DNA from: DASUPK01 sp963843085 | GTDB taxonomy: Bacteria; Actinomycetota; Thermoleophilia; Solirubrobacterales; 70-9 | Reading direction: 5' to 3' | Length of the DNA: 64,000 nucleotides | Assembly (NCBI GenBank): GCA_963843085.1 | Contig: CAWJJG010000001.1 | Location: 310,001 to 374,000, forward strand | Shown: positions 7,888 to 15,388 of the stretch, in pieces | How the letters are laid out: the number at the start of each line of letters is the position of its first letter | How positions within the stretch are numbered: position 1 is the stretch's first letter | Translations under genes and position numbers: made by a program | The notes under the pieces: generated by a model | Told to the model about the DNA's origin: nothing | Databases searched by the model: none | Seen by the model: only the letters and a program-made list of their open reading frames with translations

Positions 7888-7909
7888 ACCAGGGGGACAC
7901 CAGGGGGAC
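7888..7909. repeat. Tandem 11-bp direct repeat in the ffh / secreted-protein intergenic region
   Basis: ACCAGGGGGAC occurs twice in perfect tandem (7888-7898 and 7899-7909), that is, one helical turn apart. It lies between the divergent starts of ffh (7831) and the secreted protein gene (8000). Tandem sites on the same helix face are typical of activator or repressor binding, but no binding protein is suggested by the sequence. Confidence 0.5.
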
Positions 7910-7916
7910 GGCTGAG

Positions 7917-7965
7917 CGCCGGGGCTCGGTTGTCGGAGGGTCTCTCCGCACAACCGAGCCCGGCG
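7917..7965. promoter_or_regulatory. Long near-perfect inverted repeat upstream of the secreted-protein gene
   Basis: The left arm CGCCGGGGCTCGGTTGT (7917-7933) is complementary to the right arm ACAACCGAGCCCGGCG (7950-7965) with one bulged G, and an inner GGAG/CTCC pair extends the stem. It ends 34 nt before the ATG at 8000 and has no T-run on either strand. It could form a stable 5'-UTR hairpin, block readthrough, or be a dimeric protein site. Which of these applies cannot be decided from sequence. Confidence 0.6.
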
Positions 7966-7999
7966 TTCGCGCTGTGCTCAAGAAGACGAGAGGAACGCG

Positions 8000-8596
8000 A
8001 TGCGAAAGCTCATTCGGGGGCTGCTGCCCAGCCCTGCACTGGTCGTCGCCTGCGTGGCGCTGTTCGTCGCCATGGGAGGCGCCGGCTACGCCGCGCTGAA
8101 GGGGAAGGACAAGAGGAAGGTCAGGGTGATCGCCGACCAGGAGATCGCCAGGAACGCCCCGAGCCTGAAGGTCGCGAACGCCGCGAGCTCGGTCAACGCC
8201 GCCGACGCCGCGAAGCTGGGCGGCTCACCGCCCTCCGACTTCCAGCGCTTCTGCAGCGCGGGCGGGATCAAGGCGACGGCGGTGGTCAACACCGCGGCTG
8301 TGGGCGGCACGTTCGGGAACGTCCCGGGCTTCAACTGCTTCCAGCCCGGCAACCGTTCCACCTCCATCCAGGTCGAACGCCTGGCGCAGGGCCAGTACCT
8401 GGTCCGCGTCGACGGGAACTCTGGCCCGAACGCGTCGGGGTCGGCGGTCGCGTCCATGGTCGGGGCGGACGGCTACATCAACTACGTGCTGGCGGATCCG
8501 TCGCCGATCCCGGGCGAGAACGTCTTCCAGGTGATCGTCCACAACGCCGCCGGAGCCGTGGTCGACAACCGGACGTTCTCCCTGCTCGCCTTCTAG
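8000..8596 (+). CDS. Secreted protein, PSPALVVA/Asn-Ala-repeat family, copy 1
   Basis: 198 aa, function unknown. Residues 1-33 form a signal or anchor segment with basic start MRKLIRGLLPSPALVVACVA and a hydrophobic stretch ending GGAGYAA. A basic linker (KGKDKRKVR) and the Ala/Asn repeat segment LKVANAASSVNAADAAKLGG follow, and then a beta-rich domain with two Cys (FCSAGG and FNCFQPG) that could form a disulfide outside the cell. It has two paralogues at 11202-11786 and 11804-12388. GAGAGGAA precedes the ATG. The long inverted repeat at 7917-7965 lies upstream. Export is inferred from the hydrophobic N-terminus. Confidence 0.85.
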   Translation: MRKLIRGLLPSPALVVACVALFVAMGGAGYAALKGKDKRKVRVIADQEIARNAPSLKVANAASSVNAADAAKLGGSPPSDFQRFCSAGGIKATAVVNTAAVGGTFGNVPGFNCFQPGNRSTSIQVERLAQGQYLVRVDGNSGPNASGSAVASMVGADGYINYVLADPSPIPGENVFQVIVHNAAGAVVDNRTFSLLAF

Positions 8597-8599
8597 CGG

Positions 8600-9613
8600 C
8601 TACGGGCAGCGGTCGAGGCGCGCGGTCAGCGGGTCAGCCCTGCGGCCGCGCGCATCGGCGTTCGGGCGGCACTTGCGGCCGTGTCGAGAGGCATGGGCCG
8701 TGTGCGCCGCCCGATAGCCGAGCAGATACGGAGTCGGATCGACCGGGGTGCCGAAGTGCCGGACCTCGAAATGCAGGTGGGGACCGGTCGAGTGGCCGGT
8801 CGAGCCGACGTAGCCGATCGTCTGGCCGCCGGACACCGACTGCCCGACCGAGACCGCCGTCCGCGACTGGTGCGCGTACCAGGTCTCGAAGCCGAGTCGG
8901 TGGCTGATCACGATCAGGTTGCCGTAGCCGCCCGTGTTGAAGCCCGCGAAGGAGACGACCCCCACCCCACCCGCGTGGATCGGCGTGCCCAGTGGCTCGG
9001 GGAAGTCGAGGCCTGTGTGCAGCCGCCCAGGCGGGATCCAGCCGAAGCCGTCGCCGATCGCGCCCGGGACCGGGCGGAAGAAGCGCACCGGCCCGCGTGG
9101 CGAACCGGTGGGACGGGTGATGACCGGCCCGCTGCGCAGCGCGTTCACCGTCGACGGGCCGGCCACGCCGTCGACGCTCAGGTGCGCCGCCCCCTGGTAG
9201 CGGCGCACGGCGCTCAGCGTGTTCGGGCCGAAGCCGCCGTCGAATCCGCCGGGCTCGAAGCCGCGCTCGTGCAACAGGAACTGGAGCGCCGCGACGTCCC
9301 AGCCTCGCTTGCCCTCTCGCAGCGGCCGAGCGCCCAGATTCGGCTTGCCGCGCCTGCCCAGCGCCGCCCGGGTCTTCGGGCCGGCGATGCCGTCCACCGC
9401 CAGCCCGCGCCGCGACTGGAAGGTGCGTACCGCCCCCTGGGTCCACGGGCCGCTGATGCCGTCGACCCGGTGCGGATAGAGGCCGATCCCTCTCATGGCC
9501 ACCTGGAGCGCGGCGATGTCGGCGCTCGCTGCGCCGGCCGTCGCCGGCAAGGCGAACAACGCCACGACCACCGCCCAGGCCAAGGCCAGGGCCCTTGCGC
9601 CTCCCGAAGGCAC
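8600..9613 (-). CDS. Secreted M23 metallopeptidase with two peptidoglycan-binding domains
   Basis: Probable cell-wall endopeptidase. GTG 9613 follows GGGAAGG and opens a signal peptide (ALALAWAVVVALFALPATAGAA). Two PG_binding_1 repeats come next: DIAALQVAMRGIGLYPHRVDG...GPKTRAAL (about 33-87) and DVAALQFLLHERGFEPGGFDG...GPSTVNAL (about 107-160). The M23 (LytM) domain has zinc ligands in HTGLDFPEPLGTPIHA and HLHFEVRHFGTPVDP, plus GYGNLIVISH. A basic Cys-containing tail (GRKCRPNADARGRR) closes the protein. Its stop lies 3 nt from the convergent gene ending at 8596. All catalytic residues appear intact, so activity is expected. Confidence 0.92.
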   Translation of the reverse strand: MPSGGARALALAWAVVVALFALPATAGAASADIAALQVAMRGIGLYPHRVDGISGPWTQGAVRTFQSRRGLAVDGIAGPKTRAALGRRGKPNLGARPLREGKRGWDVAALQFLLHERGFEPGGFDGGFGPNTLSAVRRYQGAAHLSVDGVAGPSTVNALRSGPVITRPTGSPRGPVRFFRPVPGAIGDGFGWIPPGRLHTGLDFPEPLGTPIHAGGVGVVSFAGFNTGGYGNLIVISHRLGFETWYAHQSRTAVSVGQSVSGGQTIGYVGSTGHSTGPHLHFEVRHFGTPVDPTPYLLGYRAAHTAHASRHGRKCRPNADARGRRADPLTARLDRCP

Positions 9614-9678
9614 GGGATAAGCCTTCCCTCGATTTCGGCTTTGCCTGCCAGAGCCGTTGCACCCCGGGTAACGCGGGT

Positions 9679-10671
9679 CTACTGCTCCAGCAGCGCCCGG
9701 GCGAAGTCCTCGGCGTCGAACGGGCGCAGGTCCTCGAGCGACTCGCCGATGCCGATCAGCTTCACCGGGATGCCGAGCTCCGAGGCGATCGCCAGGGCGA
9801 CCCCGCCCTTCGCGCTGCCGTCGAGCTTGGTGAGGACGGCCCCGGTCACCTCGACGGACTTGGCGAACTCCTGGGCCTGGCGCACCCCGTTCTGCCCGGT
9901 GGTCGCGTCGATCACGACGAGCGTCTCGTGGGGCGCCTCCGGCAGCTGCTTGGTGATCACTCGCCGGACCTTGGCCAGCTCCTCCATCAGGTTGCCGTGC
10001 GTATGCAGCCGGCCGGCCGTGTCGCAGATCACCACGTCGGCCGAGCGGGACTGCGCCGCAGCAACGCCGTCGTACGCGACCGCGCCCGGGTCTCCCCCTT
10101 CGGTTCCGCGCACGATCTGGGTCCCAGCGCGGTCCGCCCACTCCTGAAGCTGGTTCACGGCGGCCGCCCTGTACGTGTCCGCGGCCGCCACGATCACGTC
10201 GAGGCCGAGCTCCTTCTGCAGGTGCCAGGCGATCTTCCCGATCGTCGTGGTCTTGCCGGTGCCGTTGACGCCGACGACCATCAGGACCGACGGGCGGTCG
10301 GGCAGGCGGATCTTCGCGGCATCGTCTCCGCCCGGAGAGGCCGTCTCGGCCAGCAGGGCGATCAGGCGCTCGCGAAGGGCCTCTCCGCCGGTGAGCTCCC
10401 CGGCCTCCACCTCGTCCTCGAGCTTCCGAACGACCGCCGCCGTGGTCGGGGCACCGACGTCAGCGAAGATCAGGGCCTCCTCGATGTGCTCCCAGGTCGA
10501 GTCGTCGATCCGCTCGCTGAAACTCGACGAGAGCTCGGCCGTGAGCGCCTGGCGGCTGCGGGTCAGCCCTTGGCGAAGTCGCCGGAACACCCCGGCGCGC
10601 TCCTCCTGGTTCTCAACCTCCGGGACCTCGCGGTCGCCCAGGTCGAAGGCCTCCTGCCAGCTCGTCGCCAT
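9679..10671 (-). CDS. ftsY: Signal recognition particle receptor FtsY
   Basis: FtsY is the membrane-side receptor GTPase that pairs with Ffh. The N domain (residues 35-110) precedes the G domain with GVNGTGKTTTIGKIAWHL (P-loop), DTYRAAAVNQLQEW, DTAGRLHTHGNLMEEL, TKLDGSAKGGVALAI and GIGESLEDLRPFDAEDF. At 330 aa it has only a short N-terminal extension, unlike the long acidic A domain of E. coli FtsY. In Actinobacteria ftsY usually adjoins smc; here four accessory genes separate them. The ATG start agrees with the family. Confidence 0.97.
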   Translation of the reverse strand: MATSWQEAFDLGDREVPEVENQEERAGVFRRLRQGLTRSRQALTAELSSSFSERIDDSTWEHIEEALIFADVGAPTTAAVVRKLEDEVEAGELTGGEALRERLIALLAETASPGGDDAAKIRLPDRPSVLMVVGVNGTGKTTTIGKIAWHLQKELGLDVIVAAADTYRAAAVNQLQEWADRAGTQIVRGTEGGDPGAVAYDGVAAAQSRSADVVICDTAGRLHTHGNLMEELAKVRRVITKQLPEAPHETLVVIDATTGQNGVRQAQEFAKSVEVTGAVLTKLDGSAKGGVALAIASELGIPVKLIGIGESLEDLRPFDAEDFARALLEQ

Positions 10672-10774
10672 GGCGGCGGACTGTACCCCGGGTTTCGCCG
10701 TCAGACGGCCTGGAGGGTGTTAGGGTCGCTTGGCAGGGGGTTGCAGCATCGACATTGGGGCTGAGGAGAAATCC

Positions 10775-11170
10775 ATGGGATCAGAAGAGAACGTGGCGAT
10801 CATGCAGCGCGCCTACGACGCTTTCAACGCGGCCGACATCGACACCCTGACCGAGGTCTTCGACGAGAACATCATCTGGCACCTGCCGGGAAAAAGCTCG
10901 ATGGCGGACGACTACCAGGGCCGCGACGCGACCCTCGCCTACTTCGGCCAGATCGGCGAGAGGACGAACGGAACCTTCCAGGCAGAGCTGCAGCAGCTGT
11001 TCGCCGGCCCGGACGGCCGGGTGATCGGCCTACAGCGCAGCACCGGGGAGCGAGACGGGAAGAAGCTGGATGTCAGCAACTGCATCGTTTTCGAGCTCAA
11101 GGACGGCAAGGTCGTCGACGGCCGGGAGCACTTCAACGACCTCTACGCCTGGGACGAGTTCTGGTCGTAG
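10775..11170 (+). CDS. NTF2-like / SnoaL-type protein
   Basis: 131 aa with the NTF2-like cone fold pattern: VAIMQRAYDAFNAADIDTLTEVFDENIIWHLPG, then YQGRDATLAYFGQIGERTNG and FELKDGKVVDGREHFNDLYAWDEFW. Such proteins range from polyketide cyclases to simple ligand binders, so the substrate cannot be read from sequence. The start ATG 10775 follows GAGGAGA. The gene stands alone on the + strand between ftsY and the secreted-protein pair. Acidic residues and Trp line the expected pocket, as usual. Confidence 0.85.
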   Translation: MGSEENVAIMQRAYDAFNAADIDTLTEVFDENIIWHLPGKSSMADDYQGRDATLAYFGQIGERTNGTFQAELQQLFAGPDGRVIGLQRSTGERDGKKLDVSNCIVFELKDGKVVDGREHFNDLYAWDEFWS

Positions 11171-11201
11171 GCCACCCTCGGCCCCTGCCAGAGACGGGCA
11201 T

Positions 11202-11786
11202 CTAGCCGTAGAAGACGATGAAGAAGCCGGCGTCGTCCGTCGCAGTGCCGTTGGGCATCAGGACATAGGCCTGTGCGTTCGGAGTGCAGACGCTCGGCTG
11301 CTGGTCCCCGAATTGGGGGCCGAAGGTCCCGGCCGAATCGTCGTAGTCGGTGGTGACCTGTGCCCCCTTGAACGAAAAGCCCAGGTTCCTGAAGCAGTAG
11401 AGGCCCGCGACCGACCCATCCTCGGTCACGTTCGAAGGACCGATGTTCTTCGAACGAGTCGGATCGACCGTGCCATCGGATGCAACGTGCGCGAAGGCGA
11501 CGGGATTCGCGCTCCCGGCCGTGTTCGCGGTATCCGCGTGTCCGGCGCTGGAGGCGTTCGTCGCGTTGGCGGCGTTTGCGACTGACAGACCGGGGGCCTG
11601 TGCCGCGATCTGGGCGTTCGCCACCGACGTGGCGATCCTCCTCACCTTCTTGGCGCTCACGCCCTTGCTCTTCTTCGAGCTCGTGGCGATCGGGTTGGCG
11701 ATCGCAACCCCGGCCGCCGCTGCCACCAGCGCCAGCACGGCAACCACCAGCGCCGGTGAGGGACGAAGCTTCCGTGTCGATCTCAT
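11202..11786 (-). CDS. Secreted protein, PSPALVVA/Asn-Ala-repeat family, copy 2
   Basis: 194 aa, function unknown. It starts MRSTRKLRPSPALVVAVLAL, a short basic head and hydrophobic segment. A Lys/Ser linker follows, then ANAQIAAQAPGLSVANAANA with three-residue-spaced Ala/Asn positions (A..A..A) to about 95, and then a beta-rich C-terminal domain with two Cys (LYCFRNLG and SVCTPNAQ) ending GFFIVFYG. The same head, QI...GLSVANA element and two-Cys layout occur in the genes at 8000 and 11804. ATG 11786 is preferred over the upstream GTG 11804 because it matches the paralogue starts. The stop of the 11804 gene lies 17 nt upstream, so the two are probably one transcript. Confidence 0.82.
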   Translation of the reverse strand: MRSTRKLRPSPALVVAVLALVAAAAGVAIANPIATSSKKSKGVSAKKVRRIATSVANAQIAAQAPGLSVANAANATNASSAGHADTANTAGSANPVAFAHVASDGTVDPTRSKNIGPSNVTEDGSVAGLYCFRNLGFSFKGAQVTTDYDDSAGTFGPQFGDQQPSVCTPNAQAYVLMPNGTATDDAGFFIVFYG

Positions 11787-11803
11787 CTCGGTTTCGGCTC
11801 CCA

Positions 11804-12388
11804 CTAGTAGAGGACGAGGTTGAAGGGGTGGTCCGCCTCGGTGTGAGTGGCGACCTGGTCGTTCGTGACGATGAAGTCGCCCGGACCATTCGTCAGCACG
11901 CTGACGTTGTCGTCGAAGGCGATCCCTCCGGCGCCGTCGTTGGACGTCCCGAGGGCGAAATTCGAGGGGTTGCCGAGCCAGCGAACCTCGTACCAGCCGG
12001 TGTTGAGCCGCTTCGCCTGCACCGCCTGGCCGCTGCAGTTGTAGCCGCCGATGTTGGCGAAGCTCGACGAGAACGATCCGCTGGCGGGTACGGTCGCGAA
12101 CCCCTTGACCTGCCCGGTCGTGCTGTTGCAGTCGCTGTGCGTGTAGCCGGACGGCGGGACACCGCCGAGCGCTGAGGCGTTGGAGGCGCTGTCCGCGCTG
12201 GTGGCGTGGCCCACGGAGAGCCCCCTAGAGCGCTTCGTGATCTGACCGTTGGCGACCTTCCTGATCACCTTCTTGTCCTTCTTGTTGAGCGCAACCGCGT
12301 AGGAGCCTCCCCCGACGGCGACGACGAGCGCCACCGTCGAGATCACCAGCGAAGCTGAGGGCCGCCTGCCCCCGAACACTGACCGCAT
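11804..12388 (-). CDS. Secreted protein, PSPALVVA/Asn-Ala-repeat family, copy 3
   Basis: 194 aa, function unknown. It starts MRSVFGGRRPSASLVISTVA with a hydrophobic segment to GGGSYAVAL, a Lys-rich linker (NKKDKKVIRK), then NGQITKRSRGLSVGHATSAD and Ser/Ala repeats to ALGGVPPSGY. The C-terminal half carries two Cys (SDCNSTTG and YNCSGQAV) and ends FNLVLY. ALGGVPPSGY mirrors KLGGSPPSDF of the gene at 8000, showing common descent. ATG 12388 follows a strong GGAAGGTGG. It leads the two-gene unit with the 11202 gene and faces the large LuxR-type regulator across a 147-bp divergent gap. Confidence 0.83.
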   Translation of the reverse strand: MRSVFGGRRPSASLVISTVALVVAVGGGSYAVALNKKDKKVIRKVANGQITKRSRGLSVGHATSADSASNASALGGVPPSGYTHSDCNSTTGQVKGFATVPASGSFSSSFANIGGYNCSGQAVQAKRLNTGWYEVRWLGNPSNFALGTSNDGAGGIAFDDNVSVLTNGPGDFIVTNDQVATHTEADHPFNLVLY

Positions 12389-12473
12389 CTGAGCCACCTT
12401 CCTTTCGTCCCTTTCGCCCTCCCGAGCGCCTAGCTGCCGGTCGATTCTCCGGCCCCCAAGCCGGTTCTTCATC

Positions 12474-12495
12474 GGGGAGGCACCCCAATCTTTTT
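12474..12495 (+). promoter_or_regulatory. Small GC hairpin followed by a T-rich run upstream of the LuxR-type regulator
   Basis: GGGG (12474-12477), a 5-nt loop and CCCC (12483-12486) are followed by AATCTTTTT. A second short inverted repeat, CCAGG-TAC-CCTGG, lies about 10 nt further on. This is the shape of a weak terminator, but it sits in a divergent promoter gap and only about 40 nt before the regulator's start codon. It could therefore be an attenuator or chance. Low confidence. Confidence 0.3.
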
Positions 12496-12535
12496 CCGCC
12501 CCCAGGTACCCTGGAACCTCTCGAGGAGGAGGGAA

Positions 12536-15379
12536 GTGAACGGGACTACTCTGAGGAGGAGGGCGCCGGGCGGCGGCGTCGTTCCCGCCCTGGTCGAAAG
12601 GGGCTCAGAACTCGCGACGATGTCGGGGGCGCTCGATGCGGCGTTGGCGGGTTCCGGCGCCGCGCTGCTGATCGAGGGCGAGGCGGGGGTCGGCAAGACC
12701 AGGCTCGTTTCGGAGGCCCGGATCGCCGCCGAATCCCGCGGGATGCTCTGCCTTAAGGCCCGAGCGGCGGAGCTCGAGCGCCCGTTCGCCTTCGGGGTGA
12801 TCCGGCAGCTGCTCGAACCCGAGCTGCGGGACGCCGACACGGCCGCTCGCGTCCTCACGGGAGCTGCGGCGGTCGTGGCGCCCCTCATCGGCGCGGGGGC
12901 GCCGGGCCCCTCCCTGCCGCCTCAGGACCTCGACTCCGCCCTCTTGCATGGCATCTACTGGGCGCTTGTCCATCTCTCGGAGCAGCGCCCGACGGCGTTG
13001 CTGGTCGACGACCTGCAGTGGGCGGACCAGCCCTCGATCAGATCGCTGGAGTACGTCGCCGCGCGAACCGGGGAGCTTGCGCTTGCCCTGATCCTCGCTT
13101 CGAGGGGCCAATCCGTCCCCGAGGCCGGCAGCTTTCCCGAGCTTCCCACGGAATCGCGAATCCGGCCGCGTGTCCTCACCGAGGAGGGCTCGAGCCGGGT
13201 GCTCGAGGATCTGCTCGGGCCGTCGAGCCACGACTTCTCCGCGACCGCGCATCGAATCACCGGCGGCAACCCCTTCCTGCTGCGGGAGATCGCGCTGGCC
13301 ACGGCCACGGGGCACATCCCCGCGGACCGGCGGGGCGCCGAGCGAATCGCCGAGCTGGGGCCGGCCTCCGTAGCGAACTGGACACTGACGCGGCTCGCTC
13401 AGCTGGGCGAACCGTCGCGACGGGTGGCAACCTCGCTCGCGATCCTCGAGCGGGCCGAGGTTCAGGTCGTCGCCGCGCACTCGGCTCTGGACCCCGCCAT
13501 CGCCGCCCAGGCCGCCGACGACCTTGCCGGACTCGGCTTGGTCGAGGGCGAGCTGCCGTTGCGGTTCTCTCATCCCATCGTCAGAAGCGCCCTGTACGAC
13601 TGGCTCGCGCCTGCGGCGCGAGAGCGCGGCCACATGCTTGCGGCGAGGGTGCTCCACGAGAGGGAACACCCAGCCGAGCAGGTCGCCTCCCACCTGCTCC
13701 GGACCGAGCCGAGGGGCGAGCAGTGGTCGACGGACGAGCTCCGGGCGGCTGCTCGGGAAGCCAGGGCACGTGGCGGCGCGGAGCAGGCGATCGCGTTCCT
13801 GCGTCGCGCGCTGGTTGAGGGGACGAACTCCAGCGATCCGTCGCTGCTCCTGGAGCTCGGGCTGGCCGAGCTGGCGGCCAGCAATGCGGAGGCACTCGAA
13901 CATCTCGAGGCGGCTTCCGAGGGCGACCCGCCGCCGGAGCTTCAGGGGACCATCCATGGCGCGCTGGCACAGAGCCGGTACCTGGCCGGCGACACGCTGG
14001 GCGCATTCGAGGCCGTCCGGGCGGCGCTCGACGCAATCCCCCCGGGCGGCGGCGGGGCGATCGAGGCGGAGCTCCTCTTCAGCTACGGCATCGCAGGTCG
14101 TCCCCGCGCAGAGCTGATGTCCGAGGTCAGGCGGCGGCTGACCGTCCCCCGGCTGGGAGCCCGGGGCGAGACCACGGCGGCCGAGGTGGTGCGGCGGCAC
14201 CTGCTCGCACTTGACGCCTACCTCCGCGGCGACCGCGAGCGGGCTGTGGCGGCAGTGACCTGGGCTGCGGAGTGCATGTCGGATCCGGACCTCGCCGACG
14301 TGCTCCCGACGCTGACCGGCACGGGCCCGGCGTTCGTCCTGGCCGGTGTCGACGCGCACGCGGACGCCGAACGGCTGATCGCAGCCAGCCTGGGCCGAGC
14401 TCGCGGACGGGGAAGCCGGCTGGAGACCGCGGAGGCTCTGCACGATCGGGTCTGGTCGCGGTGGCGGCGCGGCGACCTGATCGGCGGGCTGGCCGACGCG
14501 GAAACGATCTTCTCGATGACCGAGGGTGCCTGGGAGGTCGCGAAGCTTCCCCTGCGAATCGCGTACTCCTGCATGAAGATCGACCGCGGCGAGCTCGACG
14601 CCGCGGAGCGACAGCTGAGCCTGTCCCCGCAGCTGGAGTCGGCCGCGCCGGGAACGTGGGGCTGGGGATGGCTTCCACTCGGGAGGGCTCATCTGGCGGT
14701 CGCCCGCCGAGACTGGGAGCCCGCGCTCGCGATGGCGCTGGCCGCCGGCGAGCGACTGCTGGCGATCGACGCTCCCAGCCCCGGGTATTGCTGGTGGCGA
14801 ACGCTGGCCGCTCGGGCCGCCGCTGAGCTTGGTCAGATCGGGCGCGCGACCGAGCTCGCGACCGAGCAACTCGAAATCGGCCGCCAGATCGGCTCGCCGC
14901 GCGCGATCGGGCTTGGCCTCGCGACACTGGGAGCCCTCACTCCCGGCGATCGGGGCGTGGAGCTGTTTCGGGAATCGCTCGAGCCGCTCGCCACCGCGCA
15001 GGCTGAGCTCGAGCGCGCCCGGGCGCTGCTCGGGCTCGGCATGGCACTGCGCCGCGGTCGCCACACCCGCGACGCGCGCGAGCCCCTGCGCTCGGCGCTC
15101 GATCTCAGCAGGCGGCTGGGAGCCGCCCCGCTTGCGGACGTCGCGCTCACAGAGCTTCGCGCCGCCGGCGGCAGACCCCGCCGTGAGCGCAGCAGCGGAC
15201 TGGATTCGCTCACGCCGCGAGAGCGCCAGGTCGCGGAGCTCGCGGCCTCGGGGCTCGCGAATCCCGAGATCGCGGAGCAGCTCTTCGTCACCAGGAAGAC
15301 CGTGGAGGCGCACCTGGGCTCGATCTACCGCAAGCTCGAGGTCTCCTCTCGCGAGCAGTTGTCCGGTCTCGAACTCTGA
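12536..15379 (+). CDS. Large ATP-binding LuxR-family (LAL-type) transcriptional regulator
   Basis: 947 aa. The N-terminal AAA/STAND-type ATPase has Walker A GEAGVGKT (48-55) and Walker B ALLVDDLQWAD (about 153-163), with GGNPFLLREI further on. A long helical TPR-like middle follows (about 400-860), and a C-terminal LuxR helix-turn-helix: LTPRERQVAELAASGLANPEIAEQLFVTRKTVEAHLGSIY is read in the last 70 residues. Such MalT-like proteins sense a ligand and activate nearby operons. The GTG start follows GAGGAGGGAA. Being divergent from the paralogous secreted-protein pair, it is a candidate regulator of those genes; this is inference from position. Confidence 0.92.
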   Translation: MNGTTLRRRAPGGGVVPALVERGSELATMSGALDAALAGSGAALLIEGEAGVGKTRLVSEARIAAESRGMLCLKARAAELERPFAFGVIRQLLEPELRDADTAARVLTGAAAVVAPLIGAGAPGPSLPPQDLDSALLHGIYWALVHLSEQRPTALLVDDLQWADQPSIRSLEYVAARTGELALALILASRGQSVPEAGSFPELPTESRIRPRVLTEEGSSRVLEDLLGPSSHDFSATAHRITGGNPFLLREIALATATGHIPADRRGAERIAELGPASVANWTLTRLAQLGEPSRRVATSLAILERAEVQVVAAHSALDPAIAAQAADDLAGLGLVEGELPLRFSHPIVRSALYDWLAPAARERGHMLAARVLHEREHPAEQVASHLLRTEPRGEQWSTDELRAAAREARARGGAEQAIAFLRRALVEGTNSSDPSLLLELGLAELAASNAEALEHLEAASEGDPPPELQGTIHGALAQSRYLAGDTLGAFEAVRAALDAIPPGGGGAIEAELLFSYGIAGRPRAELMSEVRRRLTVPRLGARGETTAAEVVRRHLLALDAYLRGDRERAVAAVTWAAECMSDPDLADVLPTLTGTGPAFVLAGVDAHADAERLIAASLGRARGRGSRLETAEALHDRVWSRWRRGDLIGGLADAETIFSMTEGAWEVAKLPLRIAYSCMKIDRGELDAAERQLSLSPQLESAAPGTWGWGWLPLGRAHLAVARRDWEPALAMALAAGERLLAIDAPSPGYCWWRTLAARAAAELGQIGRATELATEQLEIGRQIGSPRAIGLGLATLGALTPGDRGVELFRESLEPLATAQAELERARALLGLGMALRRGRHTRDAREPLRSALDLSRRLGAAPLADVALTELRAAGGRPRRERSSGLDSLTPRERQVAELAASGLANPEIAEQLFVTRKTVEAHLGSIYRKLEVSSREQLSGLEL

Positions 15380-15388
15380 GCAGCCGGC

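Noticed and set aside
12605..15313. Open frame of 902 codons antisense to the LuxR-type regulator
   Set aside because: The sense strand has clear Walker and HTH motifs; the antisense translation is low-complexity and Arg/Gly-rich.
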